Under the pieces are notes generated by a model. The model saw only the letters and a list, made by a program, of their open reading frames with translations, searched no databases and was not told the origin of the DNA. 64,000 bases of DNA from Pholis gunnellus. Taxonomy: Eukaryota > Chordata > Actinopteri > Perciformes > Pholidae. Every line of letters begins with the position of its first letter. Position 1 is the stretch's first letter. Of this stretch, positions 37,414 through 49,700 are shown piece after piece. The stretch lies in assembly GCA_910591455.2 (NCBI GenBank), contig OU342817.1:14581915-14645914 (forward strand), read 5' to 3'. The translations under genes and the position numbers were made by a program.

Positions 37414-40400
37414 CTGGAGACGATCACATACAGACCGACAAATGACACGCGGACACGACGAAAACCCACAACAAACACGTAGAGGTTGATGCACATAAGT
37501 GTGTATGAAAGCGTACGCCGACAGATTGCACAAACAGCCATGCACACACACAGTTATTAAACACACACACACACACAGAGAGAGATGGTAAAACAAGGTC
37601 AGACGCTGTGACACAATTCTCAAACCCTGCCTGTCGTCTTGCATTACATCACACTGAACCGACCCAGCTGTGCAGCGAGAGACAGAGAGGCCTGTTCAGC
37701 CAAGCAAAGCAAAGTCTCAGTGCTGTCTTTATGGTTTCTGTGAGGCATAAGCTCAGGTACTAGTGGAGGAAACAGCAAACACAGCGGTGAAAGGCAGAGC
37801 AGCCAACATAAGAGAAGAGAGCAAACAGCAGCCGGAAGAACAATGCTGCGAAAAGCGGAAGAGGATAGAGAGCAGGAGAACCGAGGCGAAGACATCTCAG
37901 CCACACAGGTCCCATATGTACGTCAATGCAGAAGCAAAAAAACGGCAGTAATGTAATTTGTCAAATGATTTCACTGTTGACACATCCGTCTACTTTTTAT
38001 GTGAGTCTGTGATGAAAGAACGTCCAATGAAAAGCAGGCTTAAGTCACATGGAGCTAATTCTACATGGAGCCACATCCGGTGCACTTTTGTCTGTTGAAT
38101 CACTTTTTTTCGGAGCATTACTAACCTTCCCTTTCTTTCTTTGGGAGAGCTTAGAAAGAACGGGATATGGGCTAGTTTATTGCCTCTGACGGACGCATGC
38201 AAAATAGAGGGAGAAATGAGAGAGGGATACAAGAGAATCAAGAGTGTAAGCCTCATAAAAGTCAAGACTTAACAATTAAGAAAAAATAACTTAAACATCA
38301 CAAAACACCCCGTGACATTAAAGCCACGGCAGAGTATATGATATCTGGGTGTCACAAATGAAATATGGGGTCGTGAAGTTTTAAAATTTGAATTGTAGTC
38401 CATCACAATGGCGGTAATATACTGAGGGACGGTGAACTGCACAAACCCACTGCAATATTACAAAAGGTGAAAATGAAAGAAGTAATTCTGAACTACTTGT
38501 TGTTATATTATAAACATACATAACTAGTGTGATACTGTGAGATCTATACTTCCTCTTCTACTATACAAGAATAAAATATTGTTGAAAGGAGCTTAAAGAC
38601 AAGATTGATGAAAACGGCCGGACAGAGTATTTGTGCTTCTTACATCTGTGATTTGTAAATCAAGAGCAAGGAAAGAGAGTCTAAAATCCACGCTGTAGGC
38701 ATAGAGTGGGTTCTTACCTGTTGTTCTTCCTGTTATTTGGCTGGTCTCTGTCGTTGTCAGCCAGATTGAGAGACGCCAAAGAAACACTCGACACTGAGAA
38801 GCCTCGAGGACGCACCCCTGCAACACAAGGAACGCTCAAGCACGGCTCGGTAATGCAGCCGGAGGTGTGTGTTTGTGCTTACGGTTTGTATGTTGCTCAC
38901 CTGTGGCTCTCACAGGGGGCGTAGGCGACTCCATGACGTCCCTGTGGATGGACTTGGGCCGCGGCTTCTTCTTCAGGCTTCCAGATCGGGGCTTGATGAC
39001 CTCGTCCATGTTCTCCTCCAGCTTGAGCTGGTTCCTCCTCAAAAACTCGTGCTTGATGTAATCCCTCCTCGCCTTCTCATTATCCTTCTTCTGCTGCTCC
39101 CCCTCGGCTTTCACCCTGGGGGAGGAGACAGAGGTACAGATTCATTGTGTGACTGCACACTCAAGTTCAAAAGTATGTGTTGATGCTACAGACATGGGGA
39201 CAGTGTTAGCGTTGGCAAAAAGAGTCAAAGTAAAACAGACCGTGCAGACTCCCTCTTCTGCTCCTGGTCCAGCTCCTGCTGTTGCTTCTTCACCTGAGTC
39301 TCCTTCTCCCTCCGAAGCCTCTTCTCCAGCAGAGCTGCTTTCTTTGCTGCCATGTCCTCCTCGCCTTTCACATCATCCTGGTGTTTAAACGGGTGGGGAA
39401 CGCACAAAATAAGATCGTACGGAGAGATATTTCCACTGCATCTTTAATACCTTCATGAAAAGCTGGCAGTCATGTTAACTCAGCAGATTAATTATTACAC
39501 CGTGTATTAAGTTATTATGACAAATAACCCCTTAGTGTGTAATCATTAGAATCATGTTGGTATTTTTGGTAATGTGGTATAAAGTGTCAATTGCAGTTGG
39601 CCTAAATTTGCCTCTCTATATCCTTTAAACAGCTCAACAGGCTCATGGGCATTGTACGATTCTTCCTGTCGGTGCTACCTGCACATAGCACCATAAGGCT
39701 GTATACACTGTATTATTAACGAGAAGTTAATAATACAGTGTATATCAGTCAATATAATAGTTTTGCTGCAGTGGTTCCAAAACTGGATGAAGGGGGCCAC
39801 CAGGGGGAGAAACGTGAGGAGTTAAACTTCAGTTGAATAGCACTTTTTCACAGCAGACGTTGTGACCTGTCAAAAATGTATAAAGAATTGTACGGGGATA
39901 TTGAATAAAAAATCTCACTCAAGTTTGTGAGAGAAAATTCCTTAGGGTTGTGATCGATTATAAAATAACATGGAGAAGACATATTGACCTATAAAACATT
40001 TATAAATTCAACAGTCTTGTTACGAGCAATACGTATTATGAATAAGACTGGTTACTACGATCACACAAAGCCATTGTTTCTAAAATCTCATGTTATGAAA
40101 TGTAATGATTTGGTATATTATAAAATAATGCAAACAATGTTCAGAACTAAAACAAAGTCACTGCCAGACTTTGAACAAAGATTATTTTTCAATACACAAG
40201 TGAGATGTTTGTAACTTTACCGTACAAAAAGCTAAAAAAGGGATCAAAAGGAGATGCATTTCTATTTCTATTGTTGAACTCATTTTTGGTTTTCAAAAGG
40301 AGTGTTTATAAAGCTATTTTTGAGTGCGAGTGAAATATATTTTTCTTTTCTTTTTAAAATATTGTATTGCCCTGAGGGTAGCGTAATTGATAAGAATGTA

Positions 40401-43400
40401 GGATAGGCATATAAAAGCATTATGCTTCTGCCTATTCAGTCATATTGTACTAGATTGTATATCGGCTGTTTTTATTGTATTGTGCGTGATGGCTGAATAA
40501 AACACTACTGCTAAAAAAAATGCAGACAAACACAGGAGCAACTAAGTTTGTTATAAATGTGATTCTCACGTGGCTAGCAAGATTTATGCTAGCAAGTTAG
40601 CTAAGATGGACAGACTTTTGACCTGTCTTGGTCTTGAGTTGCAATGGAGTCTTGTGTTCAAAGCAAACACGTTTACTCTATTTCACACAAAAGCTATTTC
40701 ATGGATTATCTTAAGACATTTGGAAGATAAAAACAATTCTGTAGCTCCAGCTCACCTTGAAGAAGAATCCACAGCACATCTTTTGGTCTTTTCCATACGT
40801 GTCTCCTCCTGCCTCTCCATCTCCTTCCCCCTCTCCCGTCGTCTCCTTGCTGCGGGGTCGTCCTTCTGGAGGTTTCAGCCCAGACAGAGTCACCTCCACC
40901 AGGTCTCTTCTGTCCTGGGGGTCTCCCTTGACCCGGCTGCCTGTGGGCCCTTGGATCTCAGACACCGGTTGACACAACACCTCTGACGACTGCGTTTGCT
41001 TGACTTCACCCTTTCTTTCCTCCCGTCGCTCGTCTTCCTTCTCTTTGGCTGCTTCTTCAGTAGACAGCTGAGGAGTGCCAGCACTCTTCTTTACCACTAC
41101 GTCTTCTTTGTCCTTAGTGTTTTCTTTGTTGTCCTTGGTCTCTTCGTTCCTGCTTTCCAGAGGCCCCTCGTCGTGGCCCAGGTACGCAAACGGGCTGTCC
41201 TGGTTTTGGCTGGAGGTGAAACGTCTTAGTCTGGGTATGCTGTCCACTGAGGTCTGGGTGTTGAGCATTCGACTGAAAGGCGTGACCTTCAGATCATTTG
41301 GTCGTGGAGTCCTGGGTGTCCTGGCATGGAAGGAGGCCGGACGGCGCTTGATGCCAGCAGGGGAACGGTTGGGAGCGCGAGGAGAGCCGGAAGAAGAAAG
41401 GATGGGAGACAAAGACCCAACCGAGCCTCGTCCCGACCCCCGGCCCGTCACACTGCTGCTACGCAACTCACGGAGCTGCCTGTGTGGAAGAGAACGCACA
41501 CGGTCCTTTATGTGTTCACAAACAAAAATATCTTCTTCTATCTTTTTCTTTGTCATTAAGTGATACCTGTGCGGAGATGGAGCAGGAGGAGGAATGACCC
41601 AGGATTGTTGCTGTTGCTCTCTCATGGACATGATCGTCTCCTGCTGCTGGGCCAAACGCTGCATCTCTGTCTGCAGGAAGCCCAACGACGTGTTCAGCCT
41701 CTCAATGGAGCGAGTGTATTCTGTGAGGTCGATTTCTCCCGGAGACGCGCCTGTATCACCCACCACATTACATGCACAGGTCAGTCAGTCATTTACCAAT
41801 TTGACAGAACAACCAGATGGAGACTGCCTGATCAGGAAGTTCTCCCAAGCTGACTCTGTTGCAGTTCGTTTGTGGTCTGAAAGCAAACTGACCCACCACT
41901 GACTGACTTTGTGATACGAAATGTGATTTGTAGCATACATTTCTACTTCTTCTGTACACAACACTCACCTCCAGCATCCTCACAGGGGGATTTAGGAGCT
42001 GCTCCGTCTGGCTTGCATCTCTCCGCCCGCTCCATGCTGCCCTGGTTGGTTTCCTTTGAGGCCGTGAGGGGCTCTGGAGAAGGTGCTTCTGCTGCGCCCG
42101 AGCTGGGGCTGAGGGGGGCAGTGATTCCTTTTCTTCTCACCACATTTAGAAAGGCCGTCCTGCCCATCCTCTGACGATGGCGGGTGAAAGCTTCTTCCAC
42201 CTGTGACGAGAGCGACACAGTGTCAACATTTCTATTTAAAGCTATGCTACTTGGCTGTCTGTCTTTGTCCTGATCTTTTTACCTTCTTCTTTTGGGCTTC
42301 AATGGCTCTCCGTTTCTCCTCCAGCTTCATCCTCAGCTGAATCATCTCTGAGGCTATCAGGTGGGAGGGGTCTCTGGGGGAGGGCGTTACTGGAGAGGGA
42401 GATGTGATTGGCAAAGGAGGTGTAGACATCTACAAAAGAAATGCAAAGATCATTGACATTAATTCTATACCGACTAACTTCACTCCAAACTGTATTTCTG
42501 CCTCTGCATCAAAGGTAGAGTTCAGACGAGGGAATGAGTGACACACAATAGGACACAAACCTGAGAAGAAATGCTTTTTGGCAGGTGTGTATATGGCATA
42601 TTGAGATCTGAACTCTCCGGTGTGGTTCCTCCACTACTCCTTCCCTCCAGCTTCCTGAACTTCTGCTCTGCAAAGCTCGTCATCCGGACCATGCCTCCCC
42701 CAGAGAATCCAGAGGACGAGGCGGGGCTGACTGTGTGGGATCTGGGGATTGTGGGTGCTGAACTGGGACAGGGGCTGCCCCTGTCGCCCCCGTCTCCCCT
42801 GTCGCCCCCGTCTCCCCTCTCACCCTCGCGGTTAGCATCACTGACCCCTTTCTGTCCTCCTTCCCTGCGCTCCTCCTTCTCCGGCTGGTCAGGCAGAGGA
42901 CACGACCGGGTCATGGCCTCACAGTCTGGGTCTATGTCTGAATAGTCTCTCAGGGAGGAGGAGTCCTCATCCAAGCTCTGGATGTCCTCTGTCCTCACAT
43001 GGATGCCTGTGTCAACTTCATCTGTGGACACAGAGTTGGGGTCGTGGTCGTTAGGCTGAGCCTTAGCTGAACCCAGGTCGTCATCTTGACCGTGGGCCCC
43101 TGAAGGGTCCGAAGGGTCTGAAGGCTCCGCGCCGTGGAGAAAGAAGCCATTGTCTCCGTCCCCCATGCCCAGGCTAGCGTGGGGCCGCTCAGTGTCGTGG
43201 ATAATCTTCAGGGCCTCCTCGATGCTCGGAGGACTTGATGGGCTGATGTGGCTGCTGCGGTTGCCATGGTGATTGTTGGGGCTGTGGTGGCTCTCTGGGA
43301 GCCCGTTGGAGTACCTAGAGACAGATTTGGGTAAAATAACCGATGATTGTTGAAAGTAAGGGTTAGCTTTAGGGGATATTTACTATCTCATCTGCTGGAT

Positions 43401-45190
43401 GTCCTTCTCATCTTTCAGTCTCTTTGTAGTTTGAACATATTTTTAACTCTAACATTAGCATTTGTAGCAGAGCCCTTAGGTAACACATGGATTTAAGAAC
43501 AACTTAGATCATTAGTGGGGTCTCAAAGCTAATAATCTTGTGTTTATCTATAAAGTTTTTATGCACGTTGAACCGTTGAATGTTGAGGAGCAGCACACAA
43601 AAGCAAATGACTGTAAACAGGCACTGCACTTGCTGCTGCTGCAGGCACTAACATGGCTACAACTAGAACTAAAGGCTAAATAATACACTAAACCTCCACC
43701 CACATATGCAAATTTAAATTCTTTATTTTCCCACTGGGGTAGAAAAACAATCCTTATGTCACTGAACAAACTTTTACTCAAAAAATCCATCCATTCATTT
43801 ACCTCATGTATGAAAAATTGCCGAATGTCCACCCAAAAAACAACAGAACTGTCTCTTTAATTGAGAATGTGGCGATGTAGAGGATAGAGGTTTAGTATTT
43901 TATCCATCCATCCCTCTGCTGTACCTGCTTTGGTTCTTGACTGAGAAGGTGTTGTTCCTCCCGAGGGGTTTGTGGGAGGTGAACTCCTCGTCCTCCTCAG
44001 GTATGTGTCTGCTCTGGCCGTTTACACTGACGGGCATGAGGGAGAGGTGGCGCTTCATGACCCCTCGAGATGCATAGTGAACTTTGAAGCCAAGACCGTC
44101 ACTGCTGACAGAGCGGGTCATACCACCGAGGGAGGGAGCTTCACAGGGCGGCACAGTCGGGTCTCCGTCCAGAGGAATCTCAAAGGAGATCCCCCGACAG
44201 GAGGAGCTGAGGGAGGAAGTGTAGTGTTAGTTTAATAAGGAAACATCAGACCACTTCACGTCTGCTCTAGTAGGGCATCTGTGGAGTTCAGGTACCGACC
44301 GTTTTTCTTTGGGCCATGTCCCAACACAGCCCTCCACGTAGGACATGGAGGTAGACCTCTTCATTATACCTGTCACAGACACAGAGTAGCTTCTTACTGC
44401 ATGTATTAAATCACTTATTTCAACAGTTAACGACACATGCTGCAGTGATCTGCTTTAGTTTCAAATTTGTGTAGGGCTCAAATATAGCATGCGTGATACT
44501 GGAGCGACTGACTGCATGTATATTAAAACAGCCACTAGAGGGCCTCTAGTTTCACATCCACACATTCTTCCACTGTTCTATATTCATGGCCCAGGTAACT
44601 GCTAATAGTACTGATTATGTCGTATTTTTAATAGCACCACATAACTATGTATGGGCAAATTATGGAAAGACTGTTAAAGCTTTGTTAATAAGAATAGTGA
44701 TACCAATGCTCCTGATGTATTTACAAACGAGGAACATGAAACAATACTCACTCGCATTGTGACAAATCTGGACGCATGATCACTAAAGAAAGATGTATTC
44801 ACATCCCCAGCTGATAAGAAATATTTTACCCTGTGACGGGGCATTCTCGGGGCTGTCAGGTGTGTCTGCATAGCTCTGTTTGATTGGACTGGAAACAGGA
44901 GCCATATTTCTACAGGACGATACAGGCTCACAGGCTGCAGAGGGAAACATATGACAGATACTCAACATTCAACTGCAACCTCAGGTTAATTAATAATGTA
45001 ATCCTTTAGCATGCATAACATATCATCATCATCATCATCATCATCGCAGTTAGCAATAGCATGCGGATGTTATTGTGAACTTGTACTGTACCGTTTGGAT
45101 CAAAGACTCTGGGCTGTACAAATGAGGGTTTAACCACTTCAAACCACCAGAAAAGCTCAGCCATAAACACCAGGTAGTTACTCTGCAAAA

Positions 45191-45274
<84 letters not shown>

Positions 45275-45829
45275 TTGTGGTAAATATTGCAGTCACATAT
45301 GTAGTCATTTATGTATATCATTAACATGACATGTGTCTCTTTGCGGTCACAGCATTTTGACAGATCAGTGAGGTCACAGCCTGCAAACTGTTGCTAGGTG
45401 ACGGGCTCAGGTGTGTGTGTGTGTGCACGTGTAGTTGAATATTATCACATGTTTCATCGTCAGGGTGCTTTATTGTCAAAGTCCTACGCCTCTTGAAAAC
45501 TGCCAAAAACACCATCTGGAGTTCAGTTTAAATATGTCACATGTGCACAGACGGATGCACACAGCAGCGAGCGAGTAACCTAAATCACTGATGAATGCAT
45601 TTGTGTTATAAAGAGAGAGGCTCTGGGGGCTTATATGGATGATTTCATCTGTAGGAAACCTCTTAGTTAACACACACACAGATCAGTTCATTTACTTTCT
45701 AGCAAGAATAGATGTAAAAAGATAAAAAACGTCCTAAAAACTTTATCTTCATTTTAGATACGCCAGATAATACTGCTTAATGGCAAACACAACATGTGTG
45801 TTTGTGTAATATATGAAATGAATGGACAT

Positions 45830-45864
<35 letters not shown>

Positions 45865-46565
45865 ATTTAGTGGGCAGGCTATGGGGAATGGGCAGCGTGC
45901 CCGTCTCTTTGGTCTTCATGACCATTCTCTCCCTCTCCTCCCCTCCTTTGCCTACTTGTCCAATTCTAGCACTATACACTCAATGCACAGTCACTATAAA
46001 CAATATAGTGAATGAGAAAGGAAGGGAGAATTAGAGAGCAAAAAGTGCACAAGTGTAAAAAAGTCTGCTGTGTTGTTTTGAAGAATGGAAAGTCCCAGTC
46101 AGCTTGGACCGTGACTTGAATCTGAATGTTCCTACCCACGCTCCCTGCATACTATTTACCCACACGGCTTCTCAGAGAGGCTTTTAAAGTTGTACAGTAA
46201 GTATATTATTATTTAGAAACAAATGTGTATAACATGGGGAGATTTTAGCCAGAGGACTGAGTGAATCAGCAGTTGTTGTTATCTTTGAAGTTCACAGATT
46301 TGACTCTAAGATAGAAACAGAGGATGTGGAGGTGGAGGGGGGAGACAAGGGAGGCAGGCAGAGACGGGTCAGGACTGTGAATCTCCTCTGAGCAGAATCT
46401 GTCCTCTGTCTGACAGAGAGGGGGGGGGGGGGGGGGGGTACAAAAACGGCTTCCAGCATTTGTACTAGAAAAGCAACGACACTCTGGAACACACAGGCTG
46501 TCATATTCATTTAATATGGCAGCAAAGCGATACTCACTGTTGCAAAATGATCTTTATGTCCCTGC

Positions 46566-46640
<75 letters not shown>

Positions 46641-46666
46641 CAACCCCTTAGAGAACCAAGCCTGCT

Positions 46667-46729
<63 letters not shown>

Positions 46730-49700
46730 TAACAACCCCTTAGAGAACCAAGCCTGCTCACACACATTCATTATTCAACTTTTCCTTGCCTGACTCATTT
46801 TTGCCTATTTTAATGCCGCCCTAACTCTCCCTATTCCCCGAAACACTTTTCTTTCTTTAACTGAATCTACATGGTAAAAATAGCACTTTCCACAGCAAAG
46901 TCCTTACCTTTATAGATGCATGTGCATAGAGCATGTCCTCCAGGCTGAAGTGGCAGCAGTGGTTGAGGTTGTTCCTGCAGAACTCCTGCACCAGCTGAAG
47001 GTTGTACAGACTGTCGGCCAATGACATGGTCTCCTTGAGGCAAATATCTGCTCCGCCAGGGGAGGGGTCAGACACACAAGGGAGGGGTGATAGCAAAGGC
47101 CAGGCAGGAAGACAAGCAAAAGATAAGGCATAGTTTATCTTTAAAAAAAAAAAAAAAGAGTGGATGAGGACAAAATGATCCTTTTATATATTTGCACCAT
47201 ATGCAGAAGCTGATTTGAATCACTCAAAATCCTTGAAACAGTTCATGACACACTTGATGATTCGGATGATTCACCAGGATGTTTGTCCCCTGACGTTACT
47301 GTAAGGACGGCCCATGCATGTGTATAATATCTGACAAGAGGGAAAAGACCCGGGACAGACAACCAAACATTACAGCAGCTGGTTTCTCTGGAATGATGTC
47401 ATTCTGCACTTTACTGTACTTCTTTATTATTCTTACAGTAAATCAATCTGCCAGCAAGAAGACCTAAATCACCCTCGCTTCCACATCTGGTCCACATGTG
47501 TACGAGCGCCCCGTGAGCTATATTCAATCCCGAGAGTCTCAGAGCACCGACACGAGAGTTGTTTATCTTTGAAATAGCAGCCAGCTACTCCTCCAGCGGT
47601 TCCTCGTCACATAACCCTCGTGACCAATCACAGCCCAACTCGGGGCATTTTTAGAAATGAGGGCGCAGCGAAGTTGAGAGGAAGCACGTCTTTGTTCTCC
47701 ATGTCTGTCCTGAAACCTCTCTGCCTCACAGTGTCTTTCTTGGGTCAACATCCTGCATTTATATCATTAAATGTGACCACAGAAAGTCCAAACAGGGTCC
47801 TTAATCTCTTGATTATGTTGTTCTTCGAGATAAAGATTAGTTTAGCCCACTGAAAACATTTCCTGTAAAAGGCTACTACGCTACTCTTTCTTTGTATTGA
47901 ACTGACTTCCTTTCTTATTTATTCAAAAGGCAAAAAGCCCTCACAAAATAAGGGCAAGTTGATCATAATTATGCTCTTTGTTTGAAGCCCTTTATTCAAA
48001 TGTGTGTCTGTAGTTAGAGCAGCGAGAGCAGAGAAAAGCCTCCTTTGTGCTGTCAAGTTGAGCCTCAGAGTCACTGTGGTCAGCTCATTGAATGCTGTTT
48101 CTAATGTATAAGTGAGCTGACTTCAGTCTTTTAGTATAATCACAAAAAGAGACAATAAGAGAGGGTGTGGCTGGTGAGATGAAGTGGGTGCGGTTTCAGA
48201 TCGAGGGGTTGGTCCCACCTTCCAGTCTGACGGCCTGTGGGCAGTAAAAATGCAGCAGGGTGGTCAGAGCGCAGCCGTCCGTGTTGTCCTTCAGCAGGTT
48301 CTCCACCAGGGGGAGCGACGGAGCGCTCCTCTGCTGGACAGGGTCCCTCCTGTAGCGAGCCTGAAACCATGGCAACAGCACAAAGACACCACATACGTGT
48401 CATCGGAGGGGGGGGGTGGATATGAACAGTTGGCGATCTTATTGTTGGTGCAATATCTGCATGAACACTTTTACCTGCATGCACCAGTGCGCACACACAC
48501 ACAACTCAATAACGTAGGTGTTAAGTTAAAGCATAGGGTGGGCTTCAGGCTCAAATAATGCATATTAAATTCCTCATGCAAATAATCGGATAGAATAGAA
48601 TTACATCGTCTTAAATGTAAAACACGTCAGCACTAATGTGCTCCCTGTGATTGCTTGTGAGGAGCAGTTAGTTCTCTAGAAGGAGAAAAGGAGCAGAATG
48701 CATGTAACAAATGAATTGCTTTCAGCACTACACGTCTCACGGGGGCGTGTGATTTAAAGGTTAATAATAATTTGTGTTAGTAGCGCATCCATCCTTTTCT
48801 GTTTCTGTCTCTCTAGGCCTGTAAAAAACCACAGAGACAATACCACTGCATATGTCTACAGGGCATCAGTACTCCCAGTTTGCCCATAAACACACAACAG
48901 TGGCGTCACGTATGCATTTTACAAGAGATGCGATGGAAGTTTTAATCCCAGCAGCTCTCACTGTCTGACAGCCTCTCCGCTTGTGCATTGAGCTCAGAGG
49001 AACTAAATGTTCTCCTTTACATTTGGTTTGTAAAAACAGATTTACGCCAATTTAAAGACATCCAACCGAAGAAAATAACACTGTTTTCAATGCACAATAC
49101 CGACAACAGACATGCCAGATCCAAAACAAGAAAAAGTGTAGCTAACAATACCGGGGCATCAGCATTATTTTTTTTACAAAAGATACATTGGCCAATTCCT
49201 GGTGATCATGCTAAATATAGTTTCTGACCTTTAAGAGTGATGCAAGTTTAAAATAGTTACTATATCATTCAATGAGATTCCTATGAATGTGGAAACGAGG
49301 GTGGAGGTGGGAGGTATGTGACCAATGCATGATGGGGCTCAGGGCCACATGCAATTACAATGTGGAGGAAGGGGTGTATCCTGGTTTTGGGTTAGACAGA
49401 GAGGAGGTAAATGGTGGTGGTTGATGAACAGGAGTTCTTCAGAACGGATGGACTTACAGGTACTAATCTCCAGTACCATTTGCTAGGAGACTAGATGGTG
49501 GATGATGATTGGACAACAACAGAAGAGAGTGGGAGAGGCGTTAGGCCGACAGCATAACACGTTTGGCTACTACAGCTGAGACTGCATGGGGGACAAACAC
49601 TAGTATGAACTCCGATAGGGCATGCTATACCTCTGCACAGTCCTCTAAATGTAATCATCTTGTCAATAACTTCTTACATATAACATTTCTTCTCCCCTCC

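Noticed and set aside
37640..37951. Open frames between camsap2 exons 37413 and 38718 as an extra exon
   Set aside because: The flanking exons already join in phase and match the human junction; the frames have no homology or matching splice sites.
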